Shown one piece after another: positions 1 to 9,998 of a stretch of DNA of 64,000 bases; the stretch's first letter is position 1, and each line of letters starts with the position of its first letter. This DNA comes from Sphingomonas sp. 28-66-16 (GTDB taxonomy: Bacteria > Pseudomonadota > Alphaproteobacteria > Sphingomonadales > Sphingomonadaceae). Location of the stretch: the NCBI GenBank assembly GCA_002281485.1, contig NCGF01000003.1, forward strand, positions 96,040 to 160,039. Reading direction: 5' to 3'. The notes below the pieces were generated by a model, which was not told where the DNA came from, did no database searches, and was given only the letters and a program-made list of their open reading frames with translations. The position numbers and the translations under genes were made by a program.

Positions 1-154
1 GGCCCTTGGCGGCGAGCTCGGCGGTCATCGCGGTCGACAGGCTGCCGATCCCGGCAATCGCCGCGACGCCAAGAAACAGGCAGATGGCGAGCAGCCGGAG
101 CCCGCCGATCCCGCCCCGCAAATCCCTGAGCGCGAGCCGCCAGGCAAGCCTCAT
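1..154 (-). CDS. ABC transporter permease, N-terminal fragment (YbbP-like)
   Basis: Only the first 51 codons lie in the window; the gene continues past base 1. The fragment begins MRLAWRLALRDLRGG and runs into a hydrophobic segment of about 20 residues, the usual N-terminus of permeases of the FtsX/MacB superfamily. Its ATG overlaps the stop of the ATP-binding gene (ATGA at 154-151), so the two are translationally coupled. Together with the tesA-like gene on the other side this recreates the YbbA-YbbP-TesA neighbourhood known from many proteobacteria. The assignment rests on context and the short N-terminus. Confidence 0.7.
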   Translation of the reverse strand, partial: MRLAWRLALRDLRGGIGGLRLLAICLFLGVAAIAGIGSLSTAMTAELAAKG

Positions 155-843
155 GCCGCCGCCCGATCGGCGACCAGCCGCCCGTCGCGCATCTCGATCA
201 CGCGGTCGCACCGCGCGGCAAGCGCGGAATCATGGGTGATCATCAGCAAGGTCGTTTCGGTCGCGCCGCGCCGCGCGAACAGCAGATCGAGGATCGCCTG
301 GCCGGTCGCGCCGTCGAGATTGCCGGTCGGCTCGTCGGCGAACAGGATCGCCGGACGCGGCGCGATCGCGCGGGCGATCGCCACGCGCTGCTGCTCGCCA
401 CCCGAAAGCTGCGCGGGATAATGATGCAGCCGGTGGCCGAGCCCGACCGCCCCGAGTTCGGCCGCCGCACGCGCAAAGGCATCATCGGCGCCGGCGAGTT
501 CGAGCGGCACCGCGACATTTTCGAGCGCGGTCATCGTCGGCAGCAAATGGAACGCCTGCAGGACGATGCCGATCCGCCCGCGCCGCGCGAGCGCGAGGGC
601 ATCCTCGTCGAGCGCGCCAAAATCGGCACCCGCCACGCGGATATCGCCCGAGGTCGCGCGTTCGAGCCCGGCGAGCACGCCCATCAGCGACGATTTGCCC
701 GATCCCGACGCGCCGAGCAGCGCTACGCTGCTCCCGGCGGCAATATCCAGATCAATGCCCTTTAGAATCTCGACTCTTGCACTGGCCTTGCCAAGCGCGA
801 GGGTGACATTGCGCGCCTGGATCGCGATATTCGGTTCTGTCAT
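151..843 (-). CDS. ABC transporter ATP-binding protein (YbbA/LolD-like)
   Basis: A 230-residue ATPase that would power the adjacent permease. Walker A (GASGSGKSS) is at about residues 44-52, the Q-loop near 96, the signature LSGGEQ at 146-151 and Walker B ILFADE at 166-171, followed by the H-loop in ITHD. The length fits a stand-alone nucleotide-binding subunit of the MacB/LolD group. The reading frame is open for 13 more codons upstream, but ATG at 843 gives the family-typical N-terminus. Known YbbAB-type transporters handle lipophilic substrates, but the substrate cannot be read here. It is divergent from the esterase gene, with only 17 bp between the two starts. Confidence 0.88.
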   Translation of the reverse strand: MTEPNIAIQARNVTLALGKASARVEILKGIDLDIAAGSSVALLGASGSGKSSLMGVLAGLERATSGDIRVAGADFGALDEDALALARRGRIGIVLQAFHLLPTMTALENVAVPLELAGADDAFARAAAELGAVGLGHRLHHYPAQLSGGEQQRVAIARAIAPRPAILFADEPTGNLDGATGQAILDLLFARRGATETTLLMITHDSALAARCDRVIEMRDGRLVADRAAA

Positions 844-860
844 GGTCGAGAGGATATCCG

Positions 861-1565
861 GTGAAGCGCAGTAACAGTCCATATGGGAGGCGGGTCCCGA
901 TTGTCCAACGCCTGCTCGCCCGCCTGACGATCGGGCTGGCGATCGCGCTGGCGATGCTGGCGACGGCGGCCCCCGCCAGCGCGCGCGACAGGCTGGTGCT
1001 CGCCTTTGGCGACAGCCTCACCGCCGGCTATGGGCTTGGCCCGGCCCAGGGGTTCACCGTCAGGCTCGAGGCGGCGCTGCGTCGCGCAGGCGTTTCGGCG
1101 CGCGTGCACAATGGCGGCGTCTCGGGCGATACCAGCGCGGCCGGCCGTGCGCGGCTCGGCTGGGTGCTGCGCGGGCTGAAGGCGAAGCCCGATCTGGTGA
1201 TCGTCGAACTCGGCGCAAACGACATGCTGCGGGGGCTGAGCCCGGCGCAGACACGCGCCAATCTCGAGGCAATCCTTGCCGAGCTGAAGCGCCAGAATAT
1301 CCCGGTGCTGCTCGCCGGGATGCGCGCCGCGCCGAACATGGGGCGCCCCTATGCGACCGCGTTCGAAGGGCTCTATCCGGCGCTCGCCAAGCGTTATGGC
1401 GCGCGCCTCTATCCCTTCTTTCTCGACGGCGTCGCTGCGCAGCGCGGCTTGCTCCAGGCCGATGGCATGCACCCCAACCCCGCCGGGGTCGACCGGATCG
1501 TCGCGCGGATGCTGCCGACGGTGATCGCGGCACTGCGCCAGCGACCCGGCGCCCCGGCCAAATGA
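861..1565 (+). CDS. tesA: Exported arylesterase / acyl-CoA thioesterase I-like SGNH hydrolase
   Basis: A 234-residue SGNH/GDSL hydrolase that should cleave esters or thioesters in the periplasm. It starts at GTG 861, preceded by an AGAGGA ribosome-binding site. An N-terminal signal peptide of about 41 residues ends at PASA. Block I (GDSLTAGYG) places the nucleophile at Ser52; a GAND block III and the catalytic Asp/His in DGMHPN follow. Length and motif spacing match the TesA family. The stop overlaps the next ATG (ATGA at 1562-1565). The divergent YbbA/YbbP-like genes are the classic partner of tesA. Whether the real substrate is an aryl ester, lysophospholipid or acyl-CoA cannot be told from sequence. 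Confidence 0.88.
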   Translation: MKRSNSPYGRRVPIVQRLLARLTIGLAIALAMLATAAPASARDRLVLAFGDSLTAGYGLGPAQGFTVRLEAALRRAGVSARVHNGGVSGDTSAAGRARLGWVLRGLKAKPDLVIVELGANDMLRGLSPAQTRANLEAILAELKRQNIPVLLAGMRAAPNMGRPYATAFEGLYPALAKRYGARLYPFFLDGVAAQRGLLQADGMHPNPAGVDRIVARMLPTVIAALRQRPGAPAK

Positions 1566-2383
1566 CGGGATGGGCCAGCGCCGAACCGGTCGTCCGGCTG
1601 AGTGCGTTCGTTGGCGTGCTGGCGATCGTCGCCGCGCTCGAGGCGGTAGCGCCGCGCCGCCGGCCCGGCACGTCGCGGTGGCGGCGCTGGCCGGGCAATA
1701 TCGGCATTCTCGCGATCGACACCGTGCTGGTGCGGCTGCTGTTCCCGCTCGCGGCGATCGGCGTCGCGGTGATCGCCGGCGATCGCGGCTGGGGGCTGCT
1801 TCACCAGCTCGCCCTGCCCGGCTGGCTGACGATCACGCTCGCCGTGATCGCGCTCGATCTGGTGATCTACGCCCAGCATGTCGGCTTTCACGCCGTCCCC
1901 TGGCTGTGGCGCGTCCACCGGCTCCACCACGCCGACACCGAACTCGACGTGACGACGGCGCTGCGGTTTCACCCCGCCGAGATCATCGTCTCGCTGCTGA
2001 TCAAATGGGCCGCGATCGTCGCGATCGGGGCGCCGCCGCTGGCGGTGCTGATCTTCGAAATCCTGCTCAACGCCGCGGCGATGATCAACCACGGCAATAT
2101 CGCGCTCCCGGCCGGGCTCGATCGCTGGCTGCGGCTGGTGATGGTGACGCCCGACATGCACCGCGTCCATCATTCGGTCGCCGCCGACGAGCGCAACCGC
2201 AATTTCGGGTTCAGCCTGCCCTGGTGGGACCGGCTGTTCGGCACCTATCGCGCCCAGCCCGCCGCCGGACACGCGGCGATGACGATCGGCCTCGCACAAT
2301 TTCGCGCGCCGGGTGATCAAAGGATCGACCGGATGCTGCTTCAGCCGCTAAGAAGGGCCGAGGCGAACCGGGGAGAAGAATGA
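1562..2383 (+). CDS. Sterol desaturase / fatty acid hydroxylase family membrane protein
   Basis: A 273-residue integral membrane protein of the non-haem di-iron fatty acid hydroxylase superfamily. The histidine clusters that bind the two irons are visible: H106-x3-H110, H119-x2-HH123 and H200-x2-HH204, with extra His at 137 and 177. Four or five hydrophobic segments alternate with these boxes in the family order. The substrate (fatty acid, sterol-like lipid or carotenoid) is not predictable. Its start is embedded in the tesA stop and its own stop overlaps the next start, so tesA, this gene and the DUF1499 gene look like one operon. Confidence 0.85.
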   Translation: MTGWASAEPVVRLSAFVGVLAIVAALEAVAPRRRPGTSRWRRWPGNIGILAIDTVLVRLLFPLAAIGVAVIAGDRGWGLLHQLALPGWLTITLAVIALDLVIYAQHVGFHAVPWLWRVHRLHHADTELDVTTALRFHPAEIIVSLLIKWAAIVAIGAPPLAVLIFEILLNAAAMINHGNIALPAGLDRWLRLVMVTPDMHRVHHSVAADERNRNFGFSLPWWDRLFGTYRAQPAAGHAAMTIGLAQFRAPGDQRIDRMLLQPLRRAEANRGEE

Positions 2384-3168
2384 TGGCGGACGCAGTGGCG
2401 ACGGGCAAACGCGCGATCCGGCTGTCGTGGCTGGCGCTGATCCTGAGCGTCGGCGGCCTCGCTGCAGCGCTGCTCGCGGCCCTCGGCACCGCGACGGGGA
2501 TATGGGGGTTCCGGATCGGGTTGCTGCTGCTCGTCGCGGCGTTTCTCGCGGCGGTGATCGGCGGCGTCGTCGCGATCGTCGCGTTCGTGATGGCGCGGCG
2601 GCGCGGCGTGCGCACCGGCCGGAAGAACCTGATCGCGCTGATCGTGGCGATAGCGTTCGGCGGCTATATGTTCGGCCAGATTTCGGCCGCCACCAAGGTG
2701 CCGCCGATCCACGACATCACCACCAACCTCGCCGATGTGCCGCAATTCACGGTGCTGCCGGTGCGCGCAGACAATTTCGACGACGTGCCCGATGGCGGCG
2801 ATGCCCGCCTCAAAGCGATGACGCCGCAAGCGCGCTGGGCGGCGATCCATGCCAAGGCTTACGGCGATATCGCCCCGCTCCATCTGCCGCTCGACACCGC
2901 CGCTGCGATGAAGCGCGCGATCGCGCTGGTGCAGGAGCGCGGCTGGGCGATCGCCAAGGTCGATCAGGCGGCCGGCACGATCGAGGCGACCGCGACGTCG
3001 TTCTTCTTCCGCTTCAAGGACGATATCGTCATCCGCATCCGCCCCGATACCTCCGCAGTCGGCGGGGCGACGGTCGACATGCGCTCGATCAGCCGCGTCG
3101 GGCAGAGCGATATCGGCGTCAACGCCAAACGCATCCGCGCGTTTCTGGCCGATCTGAAGAAGGGGTGA
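2380..3168 (+). CDS. DUF1499 membrane-anchored protein
   Basis: A 262-residue protein. The first 110 residues hold three hydrophobic segments; the rest is a soluble domain of the DUF1499 type, which in other proteins also follows N-terminal membrane helices. No catalytic motif is evident and the function of the family is not established. ATGATG at 2380 offers two starts, the first overlapping the upstream TGA; either gives essentially the same protein. It is the last gene of the tesA operon and converges on the phosphatidyltransferase gene with a 1-bp gap. Confidence 0.75.
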   Translation: MMADAVATGKRAIRLSWLALILSVGGLAAALLAALGTATGIWGFRIGLLLLVAAFLAAVIGGVVAIVAFVMARRRGVRTGRKNLIALIVAIAFGGYMFGQISAATKVPPIHDITTNLADVPQFTVLPVRADNFDDVPDGGDARLKAMTPQARWAAIHAKAYGDIAPLHLPLDTAAAMKRAIALVQERGWAIAKVDQAAGTIEATATSFFFRFKDDIVIRIRPDTSAVGGATVDMRSISRVGQSDIGVNAKRIRAFLADLKKG

Positions 3169-3169
3169 G

Positions 3170-3781
3170 TCACGACCGGCCCGTCAAAAAGTGACGCGCG
3201 GCGAGTGTGCGTTGCCCGACCGTCAGCAGGCATAGCGCGGTGAACGCGCTCGCCAGCGCCGGGAAGGCCGCCGGCCACAAGCACATCGCGATGAAAAAGG
3301 CGATCGTCTCGCCGCCTTCGGCGATGCCGCTATTGTAGAAGAAGCTTTTCTCGCCGTGGGCGGTCGTCTCGATGCCGCGCGTCGAGGCGAGCACGGCGAA
3401 GGCAAGGAAGCTGATTCCGGTGAGCGTGAAGCTCGCCACCAGCAGCAGCGCGAAGGGCAGATTGGCGGAATCGGCAAAGCCGAAGCCGACCGGCACCGCG
3501 ACATAGAAAGCGAAATCGCCGACGATATCGAGATAGCCGCCGAAATCGCTCTTGTGCGTCGCCCGCGCGACCGCGCCGTCGAGCCCGTCGAGCAAGCGGC
3601 AGACGAGCACCAGCGCGAGCGCGAGCGCAAAGCGGCGATCGGCGATGGCGATCCCGGCGCCGATGCCGATCGCCGTGCCCGCCAGCGTCACCTGGTTGGC
3701 GCCGATCCCGACGCGGGCGATCCGCCTGCCGATCGCGTTGAGCGGCGGATCGATCAGCGGGCGGAGGCGCGCGTCGAACAT
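3170..3781 (-). CDS. CDP-alcohol phosphatidyltransferase family protein
   Basis: A 203-residue membrane enzyme that would transfer a phospho-group from a CDP-alcohol to a second alcohol in phospholipid synthesis. The full CDP-OH-P transferase signature D1xxD2GxxAR...GxxxD3xxxD4 is present, from DGLDGAVAR to GGYLDIVGD around residues 63-88, so all four metal-binding aspartates are kept. About five more hydrophobic segments follow. The acceptor alcohol is unknown. It begins 4 bp after the nucleoside transporter stop and is the last gene of a three-gene minus-strand operon. Confidence 0.87.
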   Translation of the reverse strand: MFDARLRPLIDPPLNAIGRRIARVGIGANQVTLAGTAIGIGAGIAIADRRFALALALVLVCRLLDGLDGAVARATHKSDFGGYLDIVGDFAFYVAVPVGFGFADSANLPFALLLVASFTLTGISFLAFAVLASTRGIETTAHGEKSFFYNSGIAEGGETIAFFIAMCLWPAAFPALASAFTALCLLTVGQRTLAARHFLTGRS

Positions 3782-3785
3782 CGCC

Positions 3786-5063
3786 TCAGCCGAAGGTCAC
3801 GAGGCCGATCACCGCCCCGGTCATCGCCGAGGCGCAATTGCCCGCGATCCAGGATTTGACCCCCAGCCCCGACACTTCGGCGCGCCGCGCGGGGCACAAG
3901 GTGCCGATCGTCGAGACGAGCAGCCCGATGCTCGCGAGATTGGCGACCCCGCACAAGGCATAGGTGACGATCAGCTGGCTGCGCGGGTCGAACGTCCCCG
4001 GCGGCAGCGCGGCGAGATCGAGATAGGCGACATATTCGTTGAGGATCGTCTTGGTGCCCATCAGCCCGCCCGCCGCTCCGGCCTGATCCCAGGGGACGCC
4101 GAGCGTCCACATCAGCGGCGCGAACAGCCAGCCGAACATCCGCCGGAGCGTCACCGGCGCGCCCTCGACCAGCGGGATGACGCTGAGCATCTGATCGACC
4201 AGCGAGACGAGCGCGAACACGACGATGATCACCGCGATCACCGCCAGGAAAAGCTGGAGCCCGTCCATCGTCCCCCGGATGACCGCATCGATGCTGCTGT
4301 CATAGCGCAGCACCGGCGCGTCCCCGTCCTCCGCCGTGGTCCCGGTCCCCGGCACCATCAGCCGCGCGATCAGCAGCGCGGCGGGCAGCGAGATCAGCGA
4401 CGCCGCGATCATGTGGCTCACCGCATTGGGCACCGTCTTCGCCAGCGTCTGCGCATAAAGGATCAGGATCGCGCCCGAGATCGTCGCCATCGTCAGCGTC
4501 ATGAAAGCGAACAGTTCGGACCGGCTCATCCGGTCGAAATAGCCGCGCAGCACGAGCGGCGATTCGACCACGCCGAGAAAGACGGTCGCGCCCGCCCCCA
4601 GCCCGACCACGCCGCTGACCCCGAGCGTGCGCTGCAACGCCCAGGACAAGCCCCGCACGATCGCGCCGAGCACCCGCCAGTGCCACAACAGCGCCGACAG
4701 CGCCGAAAACACGATCACCAGCGGCAGGATCTGGAAGGCGATGACGACTGGCGGCGCGGCGCCACTGGCGAGCGCGAACGGCAAGGGCGCGCCGCCGAGA
4801 TAGCCGAACATGTAGCTCGAACCGACCTTGGTCGCCGCCTCGACCGCGCTGACCGCGTCGTTGGCGAGGCCGATCGCCGCCCAGATCGGCGGCACCCGCA
4901 CCACCACCAGCGCGATGCCCAGCTGCAGCGCCAGCGCGCCCGTCATCCAGCGCCAGCCGGGCCCCGCGCGGCGATCCTCGGAGAGCGCCCAGGCGAGCCC
5001 GAGCAGCAGCGCGATCCCGATTATCCCGCGGCAATGCGCGAGCAGGTCAGCCACCGGCATCAT
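3786..5063 (-). CDS. Concentrative nucleoside transporter (CNT/NupC-like)
   Basis: A 425-residue inner-membrane protein with 8-10 hydrophobic segments that should import nucleosides by ion symport. Family hallmarks are the GLGAGATVFLGVVESP stretch and the later conserved TKTILNEYVAY and GALANxxS-like segments (here GVANLASIG) of the NupC core and gate domains. ATG at 5063 overlaps the upstream TGA (ATGATG), implying coupling to the oxidoreductase fusion gene; a second ATG at 5060 is possible. Length matches bacterial CNT proteins. Confidence 0.88.
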   Translation of the reverse strand: MMPVADLLAHCRGIIGIALLLGLAWALSEDRRAGPGWRWMTGALALQLGIALVVVRVPPIWAAIGLANDAVSAVEAATKVGSSYMFGYLGGAPLPFALASGAAPPVVIAFQILPLVIVFSALSALLWHWRVLGAIVRGLSWALQRTLGVSGVVGLGAGATVFLGVVESPLVLRGYFDRMSRSELFAFMTLTMATISGAILILYAQTLAKTVPNAVSHMIAASLISLPAALLIARLMVPGTGTTAEDGDAPVLRYDSSIDAVIRGTMDGLQLFLAVIAVIIVVFALVSLVDQMLSVIPLVEGAPVTLRRMFGWLFAPLMWTLGVPWDQAGAAGGLMGTKTILNEYVAYLDLAALPPGTFDPRSQLIVTYALCGVANLASIGLLVSTIGTLCPARRAEVSGLGVKSWIAGNCASAMTGAVIGLVTFG

Positions 5064-7210
5064 CCTAGCCTCCAGCGATGGTAAAGTTCGAGCCAGCGCA
5101 GGATCGCCTGCGGCGCGTGCGCGCGTTTCCACTCGCCGGCGGCATATTTATTGGCTTCGGCGAAGGTCGGATAAGTGTGGATCGTCCCCAATATCTTGTT
5201 GAGGCCGAGCCCGTGCTTCATCGCCAGCACATATTCGGCGAGCAGCTCGCCGGCATGCGCGCCGACGATCGTCGCGCCGAGGATGCGGTCCTTGCCCGGC
5301 GCGGTCAGCACCCTGACGAAGCCGGTAGTGGCGCTGTCGGCGATCGCGCGGTCGAGCTCGTGGAGCGGATAGGTGGTGACTTCATGGGCGATGCCCTGCG
5401 CCTTCGCCTCGGCCTCGCTCAGCCCGACCCGCGCGACTTCGGGATCGGTGAAGGTCGTCCAGGGGATCACCCGGTAATCGGCCTTGAACTTGCGGAACCG
5501 CCCGAACAGCGCATTGACGGCGGCGTACCATGCCTGATGCGCGGCGACATGGGTGAGCTGGTAGGGGCCGGCGACATCGCCCGCCGCATAGATGTTGGGG
5601 TACAGCGTCTGGAGATAGGCGTTGGTGACGACGGTCCCGTCGGTCTCGATCCCGAGCGCCTCGAGCCCATAGCCGGTCAGCCGCGCCGCGCGCCCGACCG
5701 CGACGATCATCTGGTCGAACCCGATCGCGCTCTCGCGGCCATCGGCCTCGACGATCAGATACTGGCCGTCGCCGCGCCGCTCGCAGCGGACCGCATTTGT
5801 GCCGGTGTGCAGATCGATGCCTTCGTCGCGGAAGCGTGCCTCGATCAGCGCGGCGACATCATCGTCCTCGCGCGCGAGCAGCCGCGGCGCCATCTCGACC
5901 TGGGTGATCTGCGACCCGAGCCGCGCGAAGCTCTGCGCGAGTTCGCAGCCGATCGGGCCGCCGCCGAGCACGACGATCCGCGCCGGCAGCGCCTCGAGCG
6001 CGGCGAAACGCTCCCACAGCGTGTCGCTGGTCACATAATCGATATCGTCGAGCCCGGGGATCGGCGGCACCACCGGCGCCCCGCCCGCTGCGATCACGAT
6101 CGACCGCGTTGTCAGCGTCTGCTCGCCGCCGTCGTTGCGCCTGATCGAGACCGTCCACGGATCGACGATCGTCGCATAGCCCGCGATCACCTCGACCCCG
6201 AGCCCGGTGTAGCGCGCGACGCTGTCGTGCGGCTCGATGTCGCGGATCACTTGTTGCACCCGTGCCATCACCTTGGGGAATGGCACCACCGGCGCGGCAT
6301 CGGCGAGCCCGTAGCGACTGGCATGCCGGCTCTGGTGCGCGAGCCGCGCGCTGCGGATCAGCGCCTTTGACGGCACGCAGCCATAGTTGAGGCAGTCGCC
6401 GCCCATCTTGCCCGCCTCGACGAGCGTCACCTTGGCCCTGACCGTCGCGGCGATATAGGCCGAGACGAGCCCGCCCGCCCCCGCGCCGATCACCACCATG
6501 TTGCGATCATAACGGCGCGGCCTTCGCCACTTCGCATAGACCTGCCGCGCCCTGACCGCGCCGACGATCGCCCGCGCGATCCACGGGAAGATGCCGAGCG
6601 CGACGAACGACGCGATCAGCGCGGGCGAGGCGATCCCGCTCAGCGTCTTGATCTGCGCGAGCTGCGTCCCCGCGTTGACGAACACCAAAGTGCCCGCGAA
6701 CATCCCGACCTGGCTGACGCCGTAGAAGGTCGCGGCGCGGATCGTCGTCAGCCCCATCAGCAGGTTGATCAGGAAGAAGGGAAAGGCCGGCACGAGCCGC
6801 AAGGTGAACAGATAAAAGGCGCCGTCGCGCGCCATGCCCTCGTCGATCGCGCGCAACCGATCGCCGAACCGCGATCGCACGACATCGCGGAACAGATAGC
6901 GCGACGCGAGAAACGCGAGCGTCGCCCCGATCGACGACGCGAACGACGCGATCACCGTGCCGACGACCAGCCCGAACAGCGCGCCCGACGCGATCGTCAG
7001 GATCGCCGCGCCCGGCAGCGACGCGCCGGTTACCGCGACATAGACGAGGAAGAACAGCCCGATCACCAGCCCGGGCGAGCGATCGTAATAGCCGGCGAAT
7101 TCGGCCTGGCGCGCCTTGAGCGCGTCGAGCGTCAGATAATGGGCGAGATCGAAATAGAAAAAGGCGACGGCGATCACGGCCAGCACCAGCAGGACGAGCA
7201 ACCGCTTCAT
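5060..7210 (-). CDS. TVP38/TMEM64 (VTT) membrane domain fused to FAD-dependent pyridine nucleotide-disulfide oxidoreductase
   Basis: A 716-residue two-domain protein. Residues 1-225 form a DedA/TVP38-like VTT membrane domain with about six hydrophobic segments. Residues 235-716 are a class I flavoprotein disulfide reductase related to mercuric and lipoamide reductases: FAD-binding GAGAGG at 242-247, redox-active C273-x4-C278 in GGDCLNYGCVPSK, a second nucleotide-binding GGGPIGCE, the AAGD FAD motif, and a C-terminal HTYPTFAE segment that supplies the catalytic His-Glu pair. Fusions of this type are known in proteobacteria but the electron acceptor is not. The fusion is continuous in one frame with no sign of error. 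First gene of the minus-strand operon. Confidence 0.9.
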   Translation of the reverse strand: MKRLLVLLVLAVIAVAFFYFDLAHYLTLDALKARQAEFAGYYDRSPGLVIGLFFLVYVAVTGASLPGAAILTIASGALFGLVVGTVIASFASSIGATLAFLASRYLFRDVVRSRFGDRLRAIDEGMARDGAFYLFTLRLVPAFPFFLINLLMGLTTIRAATFYGVSQVGMFAGTLVFVNAGTQLAQIKTLSGIASPALIASFVALGIFPWIARAIVGAVRARQVYAKWRRPRRYDRNMVVIGAGAGGLVSAYIAATVRAKVTLVEAGKMGGDCLNYGCVPSKALIRSARLAHQSRHASRYGLADAAPVVPFPKVMARVQQVIRDIEPHDSVARYTGLGVEVIAGYATIVDPWTVSIRRNDGGEQTLTTRSIVIAAGGAPVVPPIPGLDDIDYVTSDTLWERFAALEALPARIVVLGGGPIGCELAQSFARLGSQITQVEMAPRLLAREDDDVAALIEARFRDEGIDLHTGTNAVRCERRGDGQYLIVEADGRESAIGFDQMIVAVGRAARLTGYGLEALGIETDGTVVTNAYLQTLYPNIYAAGDVAGPYQLTHVAAHQAWYAAVNALFGRFRKFKADYRVIPWTTFTDPEVARVGLSEAEAKAQGIAHEVTTYPLHELDRAIADSATTGFVRVLTAPGKDRILGATIVGAHAGELLAEYVLAMKHGLGLNKILGTIHTYPTFAEANKYAAGEWKRAHAPQAILRWLELYHRWRLG

Positions 7211-7333
7211 CGACCGAATTCCCCAGCTTCTCCCCCGGCGCTACCACGCCAACCCGATCGGGCCAATCATAACGCGCGGCGCCGCGTGCCCGGGTGACGG
7301 CATCTGGTGCCGGCCCCGGTTGCAGATCCCCGA

Positions 7334-8362
<1,029 letters not shown>

Positions 8363-8541
8363 CTAATGGCTCGCCGGCCTGATGGCGATGGGTCGACGTC
8401 CCTCCGCTCGGGTCCAGACCGCAGCCCGGTCGTGAACCCACAAACGACCGCTATCGGCAACATTGCTAACCGCTGAATTGCTGACGGCTGTCTATAGGCG
8501 GCTAGTAGACTTTCCGCTTTAGGAGCGCGACGATCCCGGCG

Positions 8542-9423
8542 CTAGAAGATCGACACGATTGCCTTCGAAAAGCATAACGGAATTGACCGATCGGGCAAAC
8601 CGAAGCGAGCGAATGGCTTGACCAGGCCACCCGTAAGCGGGACGAACATCGCCCCGCCCAGTGAGCAACGGTCGATTGCCCCGTTCGCGCGCTTGGTAAA
8701 CCGCAGCAATTGCGTGCTCGTGTCGGTTGCTCCGATTGGCATGACCAGGCGGCCCCCCGGCTTGAGCTGGTCGAGCAGCGGAAGAGGTACTGCCGTTGCG
8801 CCGGCGGCGACGACGATGCCATCAAAGGGCGCATGCGCGGGCCAGCCAAGAAATCCGTCGCCGTTGCGCACGTCCACATTCTTGAAGCCCAGTCGGCGCA
8901 GTCTATTCGCGGCAGAAACCGCTAGCGGCCGCACGATCTCCACCGACGATACGTGACGGGCGATCTTGGCGAGGACCGCCGCCTGATACCCCGAGCCAGT
9001 ACCGACATCCAAGACGTTTGCGCCGTTCGGGAGTTCAAGCGCTGCGGTCATGATAGAGACGACATAGGGATCGGAAATCGTCTGGCCGTACCCAATCCGC
9101 TGTGGCAGATCGACATAAGCGGCGCCGCGGCCGGATCGCGCGACAAAGCGCTCTCTCGGCAGCGAGCCGACCGCGCTCAGCGCCTTTTCAAGGGCTGGCG
9201 TGTCTGCATCGGGATCGGCCGCTTTGACGTCCTCCCGGATGCTCTTGACCATTGCGTCGCGTCGCTCATCAAGGCTGAGCCCCTTTTGACCGCTCGCGAG
9301 CAGGCTTAGCGGCTCGATCGGCTCTGGCGCGGAAGACGCCTGAGCACACGCGCCGAACGTGATGAGGCCAACCCAAACCGCCAATAGTCGAAGCGATGAC
9401 GTGCTTTTCGCGACTCGGTTCAT
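8542..9423 (-). CDS. pcm: Exported protein-L-isoaspartate O-methyltransferase-like protein
   Basis: A 293-residue protein whose core matches Pcm, which methylates isoaspartyl residues in damaged proteins using AdoMet. The motifs RxxFV (PRERFV), GYGQTISDPYVV and the AdoMet loop LDVGTGSGYQ are all present in family order, with the PxGG region (KPGGRLVMPIG) downstream. Unlike cytosolic Pcm (about 210 residues) it carries about 70 extra N-terminal residues that begin with a signal peptide ending near ACAQA; the Cys there could alternatively be lipidated, though the lipobox is poor (Phe at -3). AdoMet is not known to be periplasmic, so the location is puzzling. By eye the gene is slightly less GC-biased at third positions than its neighbours. 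Confidence 0.8.
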   Translation of the reverse strand: MNRVAKSTSSLRLLAVWVGLITFGACAQASSAPEPIEPLSLLASGQKGLSLDERRDAMVKSIREDVKAADPDADTPALEKALSAVGSLPRERFVARSGRGAAYVDLPQRIGYGQTISDPYVVSIMTAALELPNGANVLDVGTGSGYQAAVLAKIARHVSSVEIVRPLAVSAANRLRRLGFKNVDVRNGDGFLGWPAHAPFDGIVVAAGATAVPLPLLDQLKPGGRLVMPIGATDTSTQLLRFTKRANGAIDRCSLGGAMFVPLTGGLVKPFARFGLPDRSIPLCFSKAIVSIF

Positions 9424-9998
9424 CCGCAGCCCATCGCACGAGCGCTCAGGATCCGCTAGTCGGCCTTTCCTGCCAGTCCGTCGTTATCCGTCTTTATCGA
9501 GTCGACGGCCTCGGTCGGTCGAACTGAGTTCGTCCTTTTTCCACCGGTCATGCCGACCTCGATTCAGCATCCGGCGAGCCCGGCTTGGAAGGTCATTCGT
9601 GGCACGGTGGACTTTGAAACAAGGTCAGCGAGACGGCGTTCGATGTGGTTAATGGCGGCACAGGCAGACCAGCAACAACCCCATCCGAATCCGATTTTCG
9701 CGCGTTGTCTCGCGCGATCCCGATCGCGACTCGCGGCAGGCACAGGACGCCATCCGGCGCCAATCGGGCCCGCCACGATGAGGATCGGGCAAAGCAGGGC
9801 GAAAGGGCGCCGACGGTTGCCGTAACGTCGGCCAACATGCCGCGCGTCGGGGCCTTGCGTATCGAGCCAAGCCTTGCCACGCTCCTCCGGCACGACAGAA
9901 GCGGCGGGTGTCGTGGCGGGGGCACCGCGCCGGACGCTAGCAGCGCCGCCCGCGATCAACCCCGCTGCCTGTCGATGGCAGCGATCTGGAGAGACGAT
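9424..9998. other. 575-bp non-coding stretch between pcm-like and acyl-CoA dehydrogenase genes
   Basis: No convincing gene was seen on either strand. Open frames run through it because of the high GC content but show no recognisable protein. The right part must hold the promoter of the acyl-CoA dehydrogenase pair; the left part holds the promoter of the minus-strand Pcm-like gene. No strong hairpin was noticed. Confidence 0.5.

Noticed and set aside
3552-5084. 510-codon open frame on the plus strand
   Set aside because: Antisense to the nucleoside transporter; composition (very high Arg, Asp, His, Gln) is typical of a shadow frame.
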